Assembly (NCBI GenBank): GCA_037953745.1
Contig: JBAKBP010013052.1
Coordinates: 1-64,000, forward strand
DNA length: 64,000 bases
Direction: 5' to 3'
Source of the DNA: Lithodes maja
Taxonomy: Eukaryota; Arthropoda; Malacostraca; Decapoda; Lithodidae
In this document: piece after piece, positions 1 to 12,074 of the stretch
How positions within the stretch are numbered: the first letter of the stretch is position 1
Layout of the letters: every line of letters begins with the position of its first letter
Notes under the pieces: generated by a model
The model's input: only the letters and a program-made list of their open reading frames with translations
Database searches by the model: none
Told to the model about the DNA's origin: nothing
Made by a program: the position numbers and the translations under genes

Positions 1-2863
1 CCGACAAGAACCAAAAATATTATTAAAGCGCGTTCCGTAAGTTCTAAAATAACAAATTTAAAGGTTTTCTATGCAAACGCTCGTAGCATACGCAATAAAT
101 TTTCAGATTTAGAGGAGCTAGTGTTTACAGAAAATTATGATGTGATTGGCATAACAGAATCTTGGCTCAATACAGAAGATAGAGACTTTTTAGCAGAATA
201 TTCACTTCCCGGTTATGTAATGTTTGAGAAAAGCCGAATAAATCGAAATGGAGGTGGCGTTTTACTTTATATCAAAGAAAGTCTTAACCCTACCCTCTTG
301 TCAAAACCTCAAATTGTGAACGTCGACGCATCTTTTGTGCTAATAAATAATAATAAAGGTACCAAAATAATACTTGCATTAATATACAGACCTCCAGCTC
401 AATCAGTGCAAACTGACCGAGAAATTTACGAACAAATTGCAGATGTAAGTAACTCACAAGATACCGTAATTTTTGGTGACTTTAATTTACCTGTGACCAA
501 GTGGGGCGATACTCTTACTTCACACTCCGGACATGACTTGTATACGAACTTGCAAGAGAGTTCGCTTTATCAATTTGTTGGAACGCCGACCCGTGGTAAT
601 AACGTTCTTGACATTGTACTTGCAACAAAAGAAGAATTAATAGAGAATTTGAATGTTGGTGATGAATTCAGTAACAGCGACCATCATACGATAACTTTCA
701 CTTTAAACTTTACTAGTAACGAACCAAATAGTAGCATCGAAAAAGTCCCTAATTTCAAGAAAGCAAACTTTCCTAAACTTAGAGCTATGTTTAAAGAAAC
801 TGACTGGAGCTTTTTAATTCACAATAACGACATAAATACATCTTGGAAGTTATTCGAAGCCACTTACCTAAAAGCAGTGCAAGACTGCATACCATCGAAA
901 ACTCGGCGTCCAGGCCATAATAATAAGCCCAAATGGTGGAATAAAGATATTTCAAACTGCCTGCTTGCTAAAAAATTTGCTAATGATAGATTAAAATCCT
1001 CACAAAATGACGAAGAACGGCTGAAATTTGTAGAGCTACGACGCAAAGCCAAAAAGTTAATTAAGCAAAGTAAAAAGACCTTAGAGTTACATATTGCGAA
1101 TCAAAGTAAAACAAACCCGAAAGAATTCTATAGTTATATCAGAAAGAAAAAAGTAGTTACTTCAACTGTTGGACCGTTAGTCGATGAAAATGGAGAATAC
1201 ACCAAAGACGAAGAACAAATGAGTAATGCCCTCAATACCTTCTTTGCATCAGTTTTTACAACAGAAGACCTCAGTGATATCCCTACACCATCGCCGATTC
1301 AGATTGATAATTCAGATGTTTTAAGCAATATCACCGTTACAGAGAGAGAAGTATTGAATTGTTTAGATAAACTCAAGGTAAATAAAACGCCTGGACCTGA
1401 TACAATCTCGCCTAGAGTTCTAAAGGAAGCTAAGGATGAGCTCTCTAAACCACTGACATTACTATTCAATAAATCCTTGCAGTCTGGAACTATGCCCGAT
1501 CAGTGGAAGCTAGCCAACGTAACACCGATATTCAAAAAAGGCAGCAAATCCCTATCCAGTAACTATCGTCCAATTAGCATAACCTCAGTTGTATGTAAAA
1601 TGCTAGAAACGGTCATAAGAGACAGACTCGTAAATCACTTAGAGGAAAATAACATACTTAAAGATACTCAACACGGCTTTCGTAAAAAACGTTCCTGTTT
1701 AACAAACCTCTTAGACTTCTTCCACGATATCCTCAACCTCTACGATGAGAGTAAAGCTGTAGATATTATATACCTTGATTTTCAAAAGGCCTTTGACAAA
1801 GTTCCCCACAAACGTTTACTGCTAAAACTAAAAGTGCATGGAATACAAGACGGTGTGTTGAAATGGATAGAAAATTGGCTCAGCGACAGAAAGCAAAGAG
1901 TAGTCATAAACGGTAAGGCATCAAAATGGACCAATGTAAGTAGCGGGGTACCCCAGGGATCGGTACTAGGACCAATTCTCTTTCTAATTTACATCAACGA
2001 CATAGATGAGGGTCTCACCTGTACAATCTCAAAATTTGCTGACGATACAAAAATTGCAAATAGCGTACTCTCAAAAGAACAAGTTGACGATATGCAACAC
2101 AATCTAGATAAATTGTCATGTTGGGCCCAAATTTGGCAAATGAGTTTCAATGCGGATAAATGTAAAGTACTACATATCGGATACCTAAATGAGAAAGCAA
2201 ACTATTCGATGAATGGCACTCAGCTTAAGAATGTAAACAGAGAAACCGATCTGGGAGTAACAATATCGAGTAACCTAAAACCGAGTCAACAATGTTCAGA
2301 AGTTGTTAAGAAGGCAAACAAAATAATTGGCTTTATAGGCAGGTCATTTGAGCATAAATCCAAAGAAGTTATCCTAACCCTTTACAATTCCTTAGTCCGC
2401 CCTCTTCTGGAATACTGCGTTCAATCCTGGTGCCCTTATTACCAAAAAAGATATAAACAAGCTAGAACGAGTTCAACGTAGAGTTACCAAAATGATACCT
2501 AGCCTAAAGAACAAACCATACGAAGAGCGTCTTAGAGAATTAAATCTATTTCCTTTAACCCAGCGCAGATTAAGAGGCGACTTAATTCAAGTGTTCAAAA
2601 TCATCAAAGGCATCGACAATATGAACTGTTGTAAGTACTTCACTATCGACCAATCTAATTACACGCGGGGAAACGGTTGCAAAATTATTGGTAAATCTTT
2701 TAACTCGCACGAATCTAAGAATTTCTTCTTCAATCGAGTTGTCAACTTGTGGAATGGGCTTCCCCGAAACGTTATAGACTGCATCACCGTTGATTCATTT
2801 AAACTCCGCCTAGACAAATATCTCGCATCAAACCCGCGACTGACTGCGTTTGTAAATGAATAA
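1..2863 (+). pseudogene. CR1-like ORF2: endonuclease-reverse transcriptase, frameshifted
   Basis: The reading frame is open from the first base of the window and has no ATG before the endonuclease domain. An apurinic-type endonuclease comes first, with NARSIRNK, TESWLN, GDFNLP and NSDHHT, the usual catalytic and metal-binding blocks. A reverse transcriptase follows with DFQKAFDKVPHK, GVPQGSVLGPILF and FADDTK (about 2035-2052). The frame breaks at 2444-2449, where a run of six A replaces the five A in copy B. A stop follows at 2479-2481 and the C-terminal 120 or so residues continue in another frame (2492-2863). The catalytic residues of both domains look intact, so the lesion is a single-base insertion after the RT core. 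The protein would nick target DNA and copy element RNA at the nick. Confidence 0.9.
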
Positions 2864-3073
2864 CTTTATTTTATCCCCCCCTCAGTTACTAACCCATCTG
2901 TCCCCTACTAACTTCCTAATCCTGCCACGGACATTAGTTCCAGGGCAGTAATTCCCTTTCCAATGTTCCCTTACCCACTCTAAACCACTGTTTGGACACT
3001 TGATCCTCAGGACAAGCAACCTAGAAGGGTCACTGGATCTGTTGTTGCTTGATTTCCTTTGTACTCCTTTGTA
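1..3073 (+). mobile_element. CR1-like LINE, copy A (5' end outside window)
   Basis: This is the 3' part of a non-LTR retrotransposon of the same family as the element at 37947-42293. It holds ORF2 (endonuclease plus reverse transcriptase) and about 210 bp of 3' UTR. The 3' UTR matches that of copy B apart from a roughly 10-bp indel after TGATCCTCAG. The element ends in a short tandem repeat of TTTGTACTCC, the kind of terminal oligomer repeat typical of CR1 elements rather than a poly(A) tail. The next base belongs to a different, minus-strand LINE. Copy A and copy B agree closely over the RT half but only moderately over the first 600 bp. Confidence 0.9.
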
Positions 3074-3940
3074 ACAAAACTTGTCCACCAGCTCCAAAGA
3101 CTCATTTCCAAAGTTCACAGCCACAGGATCATCACTTAACACAAGCTCGCCTTTGCACACTACGCACTCAAATTTCTCTATTCTGACTTATCCTTCGGCA
3201 GGGGTCCTTTTATTCTACTACAGCGCCCACTCCCATGGTGTACCCATCATCAACAGATGCTACATCGAATCGAGTTAGCGGCCACACCCTTTCCACACAG
3301 TGCACATGGGTATTCACCGCTCTTTTCCACATTGCCTCGTCTCAATCTTCAATGCATAACCTTGGTTTTGTTAATATTGACTCTTAAACCCTTGCTCATG
3401 CCCTCTCGCCATCTTCTGAATTTGGCCACAGTATCTTCCATATTGTCAGCTATTAGGACTAAATCGTCTGCATAAAACAGTTCCCAAGGGAGTCAGTCTC
3501 TAAAAGGTCTAGACAGTGCCTCCAGGACCATAATAAAGAGGAGGGGGCTTAACACTGAACTCATCACTCAGTACACCTTTCACCCTCACCGAACTTCGCG
3601 AATCCTCATACATCTTCATTATCACACGCACCAGCCACTCTTCCACACCAAGTTTCCTCATAGCCCACTGCACAACATCTCTAGGCACCCTGTCAAAGGC
3701 CTTCTCCAGGTCTACAAACACAAAGTAAAGACCCCTGACTTTTAGTAAGTATCTTTCCTGTATCTGCCTTACTATGAAGATAGCATCGGTTGTACCACGT
3801 CCTGGCATAAAACCAAACTGCATATCATCAATGGAGATGCTTTGCCTGATCAAACCCTCAAAGACTTTCTCACAGACCTTCATGATTTGGTCAAGCATTT
3901 TCAGGCCCCTATAATTACCTCTATCTAGCGCATCCCCTTT
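3074..3940 (-). pseudogene. LINE A reverse transcriptase core and C-terminal stub
   Basis: The 3898-3509 piece has MQFGFMPGRGTTDAIF, VFVDLEKAFDRVPR and the following palm helices. The catalytic YADD is still present at 3463-3474 (followed by LVLIAD) but in a different frame. A final stub at 3160-3074 reads CVVCKGELVLSDDPVAV and then LELVDKFCY, the region after the thumb. The element is cut at 3074 by the end of CR1 copy A. Multiple frameshifts make it a pseudogene. Confidence 0.75.
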
Positions 3941-3959
3941 CCTTTGTTTATATTTACTA

Positions 3960-4684
3960 TTACACTTTTTGCCAATCTTCGGAGATTTTCTTATCTTTAA
4001 TCATGGTGTTTATCAACTCCGTGACTAAGTTGACACCAGTCTCCCCTGAGGCTTTTATCATCTCAGCGACAATGTCAGAGCACCCTGGAGCTTTACGGTC
4101 CTTCATTTTATTGATTGCGTCACTCACTACAGCTGGTGCTATCAAAGGAGAGGGTCCAGATATTGGTTTTTCGATACTAAGCTGTTCCTTATCCCATTCA
4201 AACTCTACATTTAGCAATAGTTCATAGTGTGCCTTCCATGCTTCTCTGATTTCATTTTCTGCATACACAATCTTCCCAATATCGTTTCTAACACACTGTT
4301 CACCTATAATATCCCTACTGTAATTTTTAACTCGCCTAGCTAGGTTGAAGATCCCATTGGGAATGTCAGTGTTACACACTTGTTCGAGGACCAAGTCCCT
4401 AATTACTTTTTTAGCATTGTAAATAACTCTTTTTGCAGTTCGTTTAGCTGCCTGGTATTCCTCCTTGCTGCCTCCCTTCTTCCATGCTTTGAAGCTTCTC
4501 CTTTTCTTTTTCACAGCATGTTCTACCTCATCGTTCCACCACCAGGAGGTCTTATTCCTGGGGTGATCCTTTGTTTTCCCACAGAATTTGTCAGTGGCAG
4601 CGAGAAGACTATGCTTAAGAAAATTCCATTGACTATTTACATCACTAGGCCTGGCTTCGTTATTTCTATTAATTTCCTCCACTT
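3960..4684 (-). pseudogene. LINE A linker and N-terminal reverse transcriptase
   Basis: A 240-residue minus-strand frame with the linker block KTSWWWNDEVEHAVKKK, which precedes RT in RTE-like elements, and the early RT block MKDRKAPGCSDIVAEMIK, ending at EDWQKV, where the next RT motif would start. It is open over its whole length but isolated from the endonuclease by an insertion and from the RT core by a frame change near 3940. The piece has no function alone. Confidence 0.75.
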
Positions 4685-4806
4685 ACAATCTACAACAGTT
4701 TAAATCCAGTTGTTACAAACATTTTATGAATGGAGGATGCCTTTAGGCACATGGACCTTTTGTTTTATCTGTGTTTTTCCTTCCTCCGTTCATTGTCTCA
4801 AAAAAT
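4685..4806 (+). mobile_element. 5'-truncated LINE 3' end inserted in LINE A
   Basis: About 120 bp here are the reverse complement of the 3' end of the LINE fragment at 19900-20399 (shared landmarks include GAATGGAGGATGCC and CCTCCGTTCATTGTCTC). The piece ends in a short A run (CAAAAAA). It interrupts the otherwise continuous LINE A, which reads on the opposite strand. It is therefore a severely 5'-truncated retrotransposition product, younger than LINE A. Confidence 0.75.
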
Positions 4807-5740
4807 CACTATGAAACCTATCTCTAACTTCCTTGTCCTTCAGCAGCCACACTTTCCTTTTGGCATGTATACCTTCTTGCACTTAGGATCTCTGTATAAG
4901 CTCATGTTGCACACCAGTAGCTTATGTTGGGGGATACATTCTTCGCTCGGGATGACCTTTACATCCCGAACCAGTTTCCAGTCTTTCCTGTCAACCAAGA
5001 AGTAATCCATCTGGCTACTGGAGACCCCAGAGTTATATGTGACCAGATGGCTCTGTCTTTTCTTGAACTTTGGGTTACACACAACCATGTTGAGTGCAAT
5101 GCAGGACTCTAGTATAATTATATTCGCCTTCCAGATTCCTCCTTCCATAACCATTTCCTCCATGCACTCCCTCATATCCATCTGCAGATGCTCCCACATG
5201 ACCATTCAGGTCCCCTCCCAGGATTGTTATTTCATTCTCCGAGAGGCCCGAAATGACACTGACGGTGTCATCCCAGAAGTCCTCTTTTATCTCTTTCTGT
5301 AGGCCAGCCTGTGGAGCATATGCAGATATCACATTTAGAATTCTTTCACCAACTTTCAACTTCAAAACAGTCAGCCTTTCACTAACTCTCGTAATCTGAA
5401 GCACACTTTCCGCCAGCTCTTAAGCCACCAGAACACCCACTCCTCCTTTCGCTTTATCAGTCTCCACCCCCTTCCAGTAGATCCTATATCTTTTCTTTCT
5501 TCCAACAATCCACTGTACCCCAGACCCTTTCCAGAGTGTTTCCTGGGCACAGCAGACGTCCACTCGCCTCCTCTCACACATCTCAGCCACTTCATTTGCA
5601 CTCAGATTCAAACTGCCAACATTCACACTAGCAAGTCTGAGATTGTGGGGGGCATTTGTCCTTATCCTGTGCGATTTTAAATTATTGGACTTACGTTGTT
5701 TCTCTTTAGGTTTAGTCATATTCAGTAAATTGGCTGGCAA
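4807..5740 (-). pseudogene. LINE A endonuclease domain, frameshifted
   Basis: Three overlapping minus-strand pieces (5740-5420, 5404-5075, 5205-4840) together cover an endonuclease/exonuclease/phosphatase-fold domain. Recognisable blocks are LASVNVGSLN, CAQETLWKGSG, VISAYAPQAG, GGDLNGHVGA and the C-terminal part ending QHKLLVC. The order is that expected of an RTE-type endonuclease. At least two frame changes separate the pieces, so no functional protein is made. The domain would be followed directly by the RT linker at 4682, from which it is separated by the insertion at 4685-4806. Confidence 0.75.
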
Positions 5741-6340
5741 ATGGGCATCACCCCCCCCCCCCCCCCCCCAGAATCCGGCTCCAGTCTACCCCGGGACCAT
5801 TCCCAGCACCTTCCCCCAAGAGATTACGAGGGGGTAGGATCCAGTGGCCTCTGTGCGCCCCACCAGAACCAGCCGCAGGGACGCACCCCGTGCGCGTACA
5901 CGGCAGTACGACTGGTCCGGTATTTTTCGCCCAATGACAGGGCAGCCTCTTGGAACGCTACCACCAGGTTCGGGCCCCTATACTATTGGGCGGAAAGTGC
6001 CAGTCCGGGGAAACACTACGCTCTGTACCCTCTGGATCCATTTCGTCCAGGCTGGGCCCTAGGCGCCAGGTCCGGGTCCAGAGGGAGCGACATCCACCAC
6101 CAGTGTGCCGCCATTAGGCAACTTGGAGCTAGAACAATGAAGCCCTGTCACAGCACTGTCATATGAAAACAATGCCAGCGCCAATAACAAGGCTTCAGTG
6201 TATAGTGGTGGCTGTTGGTCCACAAGTCTAACACCATTCCCCCTATTAGTCGTCTTGTACGACACGCAGTAGGATGCGTGAGGCATACCCCCTGGGGGTA
6301 TTGCTGGCCTATTGCTGGACCAAATTGTAGCCGCCTGAGC
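5741..6340 (-). other. GC-rich 5' region of LINE A with a conserved 5' motif
   Basis: Upstream of the LINE A endonuclease lies a CpG-rich stretch without an ORF of its own, interrupted by a run of 19 C at 5751-5769. Near its far end (about 6229-6303) is a block reading, on the minus strand, CCCCCAGGGGG followed by CTGCGTGTCGTA and a purine-rich run. The same arrangement is found at the 5' end of LINE B (53310-53392). I take it to be the 5' UTR and probably the internal promoter of the element. Confidence 0.55.
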
Positions 6341-7136
6341 CAACGCGCGTGGCTTTGGTACGTATTTGAAATCTGATCTTTCAAGAAGAGCATAGCAGCC
6401 AATGGATTGGTTACATTGTGTTCTACTCTCATTTCATACTCAAGCCTGGTTTAGTTAAATAAATTTAATTGAATGAATATTATTTAATCAGATTTGTATA
6501 TAAAGAAAATGTGTTTAATTCTTTGCGCCATGACACTCCACATATCTTGGGAGGTCTATTGAAGTGTATGTTCATCAATTCCTCTCCCCCCCCCCCCCTC
6601 CTCCCCCCAAAAAAAATTAATAAATATATAGGCTGTTAGCCCTATGGTTTCTTTTACCATCTGGATCTTGATCATGAAGATAAATAAGGATTTAATTAAT
6701 ATTTACTCATGCAAAGACAATGTTTATGTGAGTTGTACTGCGGGCATGATGATTGTGCTGCTACTTATCATTTTACTGCATCCCTGCAGTAACGCACACA
6801 CCGTTATGGTCTCAGATAGCCAGAACATAAACATTTCCTGAACACTCAATAGTTCATCGAGTTCATAGACACAAAGAGAGGATATCAATAGGTTACCAGT
6901 ATCATACCCACATTTCGGATTAGTTACATTGGTTAAAGTTTAGAAATTATTAGCTTGGTTAGTGATATGCCAGTTCATTTATTTGAGTCTACCTTCACCA
7001 CTAAGCATGGAGAGTATGGGAAGAAGCATGGGGTTCCCAAGAAACAGCAGTGTTGCAGGGTTGAACGGCCTGCTAGCCTGCCCCTGTGCAAATGTCCTTC
7101 TTCCATCGAACATGCCACTCAGGAACTCCAGCCAAA
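6341..7136. other. No gene seen; simple-sequence tracts
   Basis: The stretch is AT-rich, with a C/A-rich tract at about 6585-6617. A 65-codon frame at 6644-6841 has a hydrophobic middle but no recognisable domain and no support as a gene. Confidence 0.5.
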
Positions 7137-7320
7137 TCATGAGAGGTCTCTCCACCTCTGGAGGTGGAGAGACTTGCCTTTCAGTGCTCTGCATTGTACG
7201 GATGCAATGCAGCATTGTAGGTTTTGTTTTTCCTCTTGATATGGGAGGAGGTACTCGAGTGCTTTTGGCTTATTATGGTCGAACCTTGTCACTTCACCAT
7301 CGCCTTCTATAAAAAAAAGT
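7137..7320 (-). repeat. Dispersed repeat with a conserved peptide, copy 1
   Basis: On the minus strand this segment encodes FDHNKPKALEYLLPYQEEKQ and then NLQCCIA. The same DNA and peptide recur at about 16100-16231 (copy 2), where the peptide continues QCPIAECTKASLPTSS. The cysteine spacing hints at a zinc finger, but I do not recognise the family. Here it lies downstream of the proline-rich tail of the minus-strand gypsy element and could be part of that element. Confidence 0.5.
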
Positions 7321-8640
7321 CTCGTCCTCGAGCTTGAAGTAATTATGTTCTTGATAAATGCGTGCGGACGTAAGGGGCGAGGCCTTTCAAAAATCGGTAC
7401 CACACTATGGCTGCTATATTGTTGGGGGCATCTTCTTCGTGGAACACCATGAGGTGGAGAGGTGTGGTGGATTTTTGAGTGAGGTGAGGATTTTTGAACG
7501 AGTTGAGCCGGGGTATGGATTTGGATGTCCTGTTGGTCCTTGCGTAGCAAGAGGCTATTGATCCTCATTGTAGAAGCTGCTGGAGCTGGGTCAGGGCTAA
7601 GAATGATTGCTGTGGGTGACTTAAGAGCTGTCTGTAACCTCAAGTGAAGGTGGGAGGAGCTTGTGTGGGACAACGTCATGAGGTCTAGCTTGTGTTTGTG
7701 AAGTTAGGTGAGGTGGAGGTGTGATATCGACGGTTGGAGTGGTGAAGGGGCTGTAGGCGAGCTGGTTGATTTAGTAGTCGTTGGGTTGACAGGTGTTGGC
7801 TGGGATGACAGGTGTGTGGTGTTGTATGACAGGTACGGCTGGAAGTTTGGTGGTGGTAGGGGCCTTCCTCCGAGGTTTGGGGTCGAAGCTTTCGGGATAC
7901 CACCATTTTGTTTGAACGACACGTCAGCCAGATCGTCTGCATGATGGCTGTAAAATAGGAGGAGTTAAAGATGGAGAAGGAGCTGATTTTGGATGTTTGG
8001 ATGTTGAAGTTGGGGGTTTGGGGAGGAGGCATGATTTTGAAGAAGGAAGTTAAGTTGTGATGTTCGAAGAAGTAGAAGGTGTAATTAAGTTAGAAGTGGA
8101 AGTTGTGTGCACGATTTTAGGTGTAACTATAGAGGGTTGCAAGGGAGTGGTAGCAGTAGATGGTAGGTTGGAAGCGGAAGTAGTGGGAAGTTTGGAAGAG
8201 GTAGAGGTAGAGGGCTTTATGATTGGCTTTGGTAGGCGTGAGGGAAGGTTTTTCGAAGGTAGAGTAGTTGGTGAGTTAGGAGAAGTGGGAATAAGTCAAA
8301 GGGAAGGGGAAGTTGGCTGAGTAGTTGGTGAAGGGGAAATTATTGGAAGGTCAACCTCGGACGAGGCGGAAGTGAGGTGTGTGGAGGGTGTAAAGAGAAG
8401 AATGGGGAGAGTGCTAGTGGTGAGGAGGGGAGAGAGTAGTGGGGTGGTTGAGGGGATAATGACGTAGAGGGAGATGGAAGGGGAGAGATAGTGGGTAAGT
8501 TTTCAAGAGAAGGAATAGGTGTATGTGGTAGAATAGGAATAGGGGTGATGGGGAGAAGGGGCAATGCCTCTGTTATTGTGGGAGAAAGGTTTTGATTATT
8601 ATCAACAATACGGTATTATCTGGGTCAGCTAGCATGGTTA
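7321..8640 (-). other. Proline/serine/threonine-rich coding-like tail of the gypsy element
   Basis: Minus-strand frames here are strongly P/S/T/L-rich (for example 8564-8340, 8032-7685 and 7679-7321) and broken by stops and frame changes. They follow the integrase C-terminus of the gypsy pol at 8660, so the simplest reading is a long low-complexity C-terminal extension or an accessory ORF of that element. The plus-strand frames in the same interval are glycine/valine-rich shadows. No enzymatic motif is visible. Confidence 0.4.
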
Positions 8641-8659
8641 CATTTTCATCAATAGGTTT

Positions 8660-11600
8660 TAACCGGTGTACATATCTATTTCGGTATGTGCGTGACTCTC
8701 CGTGGTAATTGATGGTGACCTGGTAACAATTTGGTACTGAGAAATTCAAATGGGCCTTTACATCTTGGCTTGATCTTGGAGGGTACAGGAAGGTGGGCTA
8801 CCATGACTAGATCGCCTATGTGGTGAGGGCTGACTTTAGGTGTTTCGTCAGGATGAATATCTTGCAGGTACTGTAGTTGTCTCAGTCTGTTTTTCAAGTG
8901 GACTAGGGATTGATCTAAGTTGGATGAAGGCTCGTATGGGGCAGACAGGTGGCGTAGGGGGGGGGGGGGGGTACTCCAAAGACTCGTTCATGTGGGGAAA
9001 TTCCGTCTTGGCGAAGGCAGGTATTAATTCCCCATTGTACTATTTTGACTTGACTGGGCCAGTTGGTGGTGTTCATCTATTATAACCGAGTTCTTACTTG
9101 GTTGGCAATAGTACGGTGGCTTCTTTCGCAGATTGAATTACCTTGGGGCCAATATGGAGAGGAATGACTAATCTTGAATCCGAACATCTGTGATATTTGT
9201 GTCCATACGTGTCCGGTGAACTCAGGGGCATTATCAGAGTGGATAGCTTCGGGTAGGCCAAAATATGGAAATACATGTTGGAGCATGGCTTCGGCTACTG
9301 CAATAGCGGTGTGGTCTTTAGCTGGACAGGCAATGATATACTTGGAGTATGTATCTACAAAGGTGCTGATGTATTTAAAACCTTTGACACCTTCCATTGG
9401 TCCCATAACATCAACAGCAAGTAATTGCCATGGTTTTTAGGCTACTAATTTGCCTGAAGGCCCTGGGGTGCGTGTTCGATCTTTACCAAGGGCACACGCT
9501 CGGCATGCTTCAGTGACTTTCTTGGCGGTTATGTATGTTGATGGTGTCCAGTAAATTTGCTGAAAGGTGGAGACTAATTTTCTTTGAGCCAGGTGAATAC
9601 CATTATGAAAATGTAGAGATTGCATGGTAGATAAGGCGGTGTTGGGGCTGATGACATTATTTTACCGTCATGAGTGTAGAGATTGTCTCCTCTTCTTTGT
9701 AGTTGTGAGAAGAGATGTCTGGGCATCCAGTCTGGTTTTTGCTGCCTTTGGAATTGTTGCAAGAGATGTTGCTGGTCTTGATCTGTAGAATCTTGATGGT
9801 AAATGGCTAGGATTGGTGTAGGTTCAGCTTCGGTGGTTTTGGTGGTGGTGGTTGGTTGCAGGGGAAGTCTGGAGACAGCATCAGCATTTGTGTGTAATTT
9901 TCTGGGTCTGTAGGCTATTTCGAAGTTATACTCTTCGACAGATTCTCGCCATCTAACTGTCAGGGCGTTTTTCGTGTCTGACTTCTGGAGCCATTGAAGG
10001 GCATGATGATCTGTAATTATAGTGACTTTGACTTCGGCTAAATATGCTTTAAAGTGTTGAAGAGCCCAGATTATTCCTAAGCATTTTCTCTTAGTGACCG
10101 GATAGTTCATTTCTGCTGGGTTTAGTGTTCTGCTTGCACATGCATGATGTGGTCGTTTCCATCTCTTGTTTGGGCGAGAACTGCTCCAATACCGCATTGT
10201 GACATGTCAGTGTAAAGACGAAAGGGCTTGGTGTAGTCGGGAAATGACACGACTGGTGCTGCTATTAATAGATCTTTGAGGGAATGGAAAGTTTGTAGGC
10301 ATTGAGTTGTCCATAGGAATGGTTTCTCTTCTCTGGTTAAATCCTGTAGTGGCTTGGCTATGGTGGCAAAGTTTTTAACGAAGAGACGGTAGAAGGAAGC
10401 TAACCTTAAAAAAGCTCTGACTCTTTTAACGTTGGTAGGTGGGGTTATTGCACTTATTGCTTGGAGTTTTGAAGAATCTGGTGAGATTCCTTCCTCGGAG
10501 ACTATGTGGCCGAGGAATTGAACTTCCTTCTGTGCTAGGGTGCATTTGGAGGGCTTGAGTTTCAAATTTGCCTCCCGGATCCGTTGGAAGACTTGGCGAA
10601 GGCGTTGTATGTGTTCGGCCCAAGTTTCTCCAAAAAAACAATGATGACCTCCAGGTATGCTAAGCACGTTTCCCAGGTTAATCCTTGCAACACGAATTCC
10701 ATGAGTTCGGAGAAGGTGGCAGGGCCGTTGCATAGCCCAAAAGGTAGCACGGTAAGCTCATATAGTCTCCCTTTGACTGGTGGCGAAGGCCGTTTTCTGT
10801 TGGTGTTCCGGAAGTACGGGCACTTGCCAATATCCGGCTTGGATGTCTAAGGTGGTGAAACATTTAGCGCCAAGCAAGGAATCTAAGGAATCATCAATGC
10901 GGGGTAGTGGTGTCGCATCTTTTATGGCTACATCATTCAGTTGTCTGTAATCGATGCAAAACTGAGTAAAGCAGTTTTTTTTTTCTCTTACTAGTACTAC
11001 CGGTGAGGACCAATGGCTGGTGGATGATTTAATGACTAGTATCAAACTATTTCTTTTACTTGAGTTTCTTCCTCTTGTCTCTGGATAGGGTTTTTTCTGT
11101 GGATAGGCTGCTGAATAGGTTGTCCTACAGTATGAATTGGGTGATGGAGCAAGTTGGTTTTTCCTACGTTGCGGCTGGATGTGGCGAAGATATCTTGGAA
11201 TTAAGTCATCAAGTCTCGTAGGTCATGTTTTTGTTGAGAGGTTAATTGTGATAGAATGTCAGGGAATTTAGGAAGAGGAGAGGATTCTTTATCAATAGGT
11301 ATGGATAGTACTTCATCATGGTTTTCTAGCTCTCCTATAGCTAATCCTTTTGCCAAAGTAAGAGGTTGATACAATTAAGTTGGTCAGGAATGATGGCTGG
11401 AGCGGTAAGGTAATTTTTGTCAAAGGGGCTTTTGAGGTTCGGGGTAATAATGACATCACCGGGTAAAGTGGGTAGGATAGGAATCCACTATTCGTGATGA
11501 GGAGGTAGCGTAACATATTTGTATATGATAGTTTGAGTCGTTTTGATAGTACGGATGGCTTGTTTGAGGTTACTTTTGTGTTCTATTTCTGGGGTTAAGT

Positions 11601-12074
11601 CTTGTTTGATGCTAGTTTTATGGCATATGGCTGGGTTTAAGTTAAGATTTTTTTTTTTTTTTTTAAAGACACAGTCAATGGTGGCGTGAAGGGAAGTGAG
11701 CAGGTCAAAACCTAAGTATCCATCATATTTGGTTTCTTTGGAGGGGAATATCATGAAACTATGATCTTTACCGTGATCAGGAATGTTGGTGCTTACATAA
11801 AGGGGAGCAGAGTCACCACTATTTGGAATGATGCCATCATTTGCGTCAATTAAAACTATGGTGGAGGGTTGGAGAGGGTCAGAAGTGGTGTTGTTTTGTT
11901 GAAAGAAGGAAGAAAATAAACATGAACGGGAAGCTCCTGTGTCAATGAGAAGTCTAGCTTTTACCCCTTGTATTGTGAGGTGATTATATATGGGGGGTTT
12001 GTCTGTGATTGTCCCATCACGAGCCTCAGCCAGTTTGATGATCGGTGGGCGGGGGCGGATTAAAAATCCAGGTT
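8660..12074 (-). pseudogene. Pol of the minus-strand gypsy element: PR-RT-RH-IN, broken
   Basis: The -1 frame at the end of gag leads into the protease with LLIDTGASRSCLF (about 11950). RT fragments follow: SSPVVLVREKK, FCIDYRQLND and LPFGLCNGPATFSELM. At the catalytic loop the sequence reads AYLEVIIVF instead of the expected YLDD-type motif, so one aspartate is lost. RNase H has LYTDMSQCGIGAVLAQ and TDHHALQWL. Integrase has the zinc-binding region, VDVMGPMEG, HSDNAPEF and NSICERSH, that is, a D-D-E triad, and it is cut by an in-frame stop at 9437-9439. A 15-G run near 8957 disrupts the C-terminus. Not functional as it stands. Confidence 0.8.

Larger units (their letters stand above)
3074..6340 (-). 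mobile_element. RTE-like LINE A, decayed
   Basis: This is a minus-strand non-LTR element reading from a GC-rich 5' region near 6340 through an endonuclease (5740-4840) and a reverse transcriptase (4682-3100). The proteins resemble those often labelled craniofacial development protein 2-like in arthropod genomes, which are RTE-type endonuclease-RT polyproteins. The frame is broken several times. The 3' end is missing: it stops abruptly at the end of CR1 copy A. A foreign LINE 3' end sits inside it at 4685-4806. The clade assignment is by similarity of motifs only. Confidence 0.75.

Noticed and set aside
7708..8320. Glycine/valine-rich plus-strand frames
   Set aside because: Complement of the proline-rich minus-strand tail; low complexity and no start or domain evidence.
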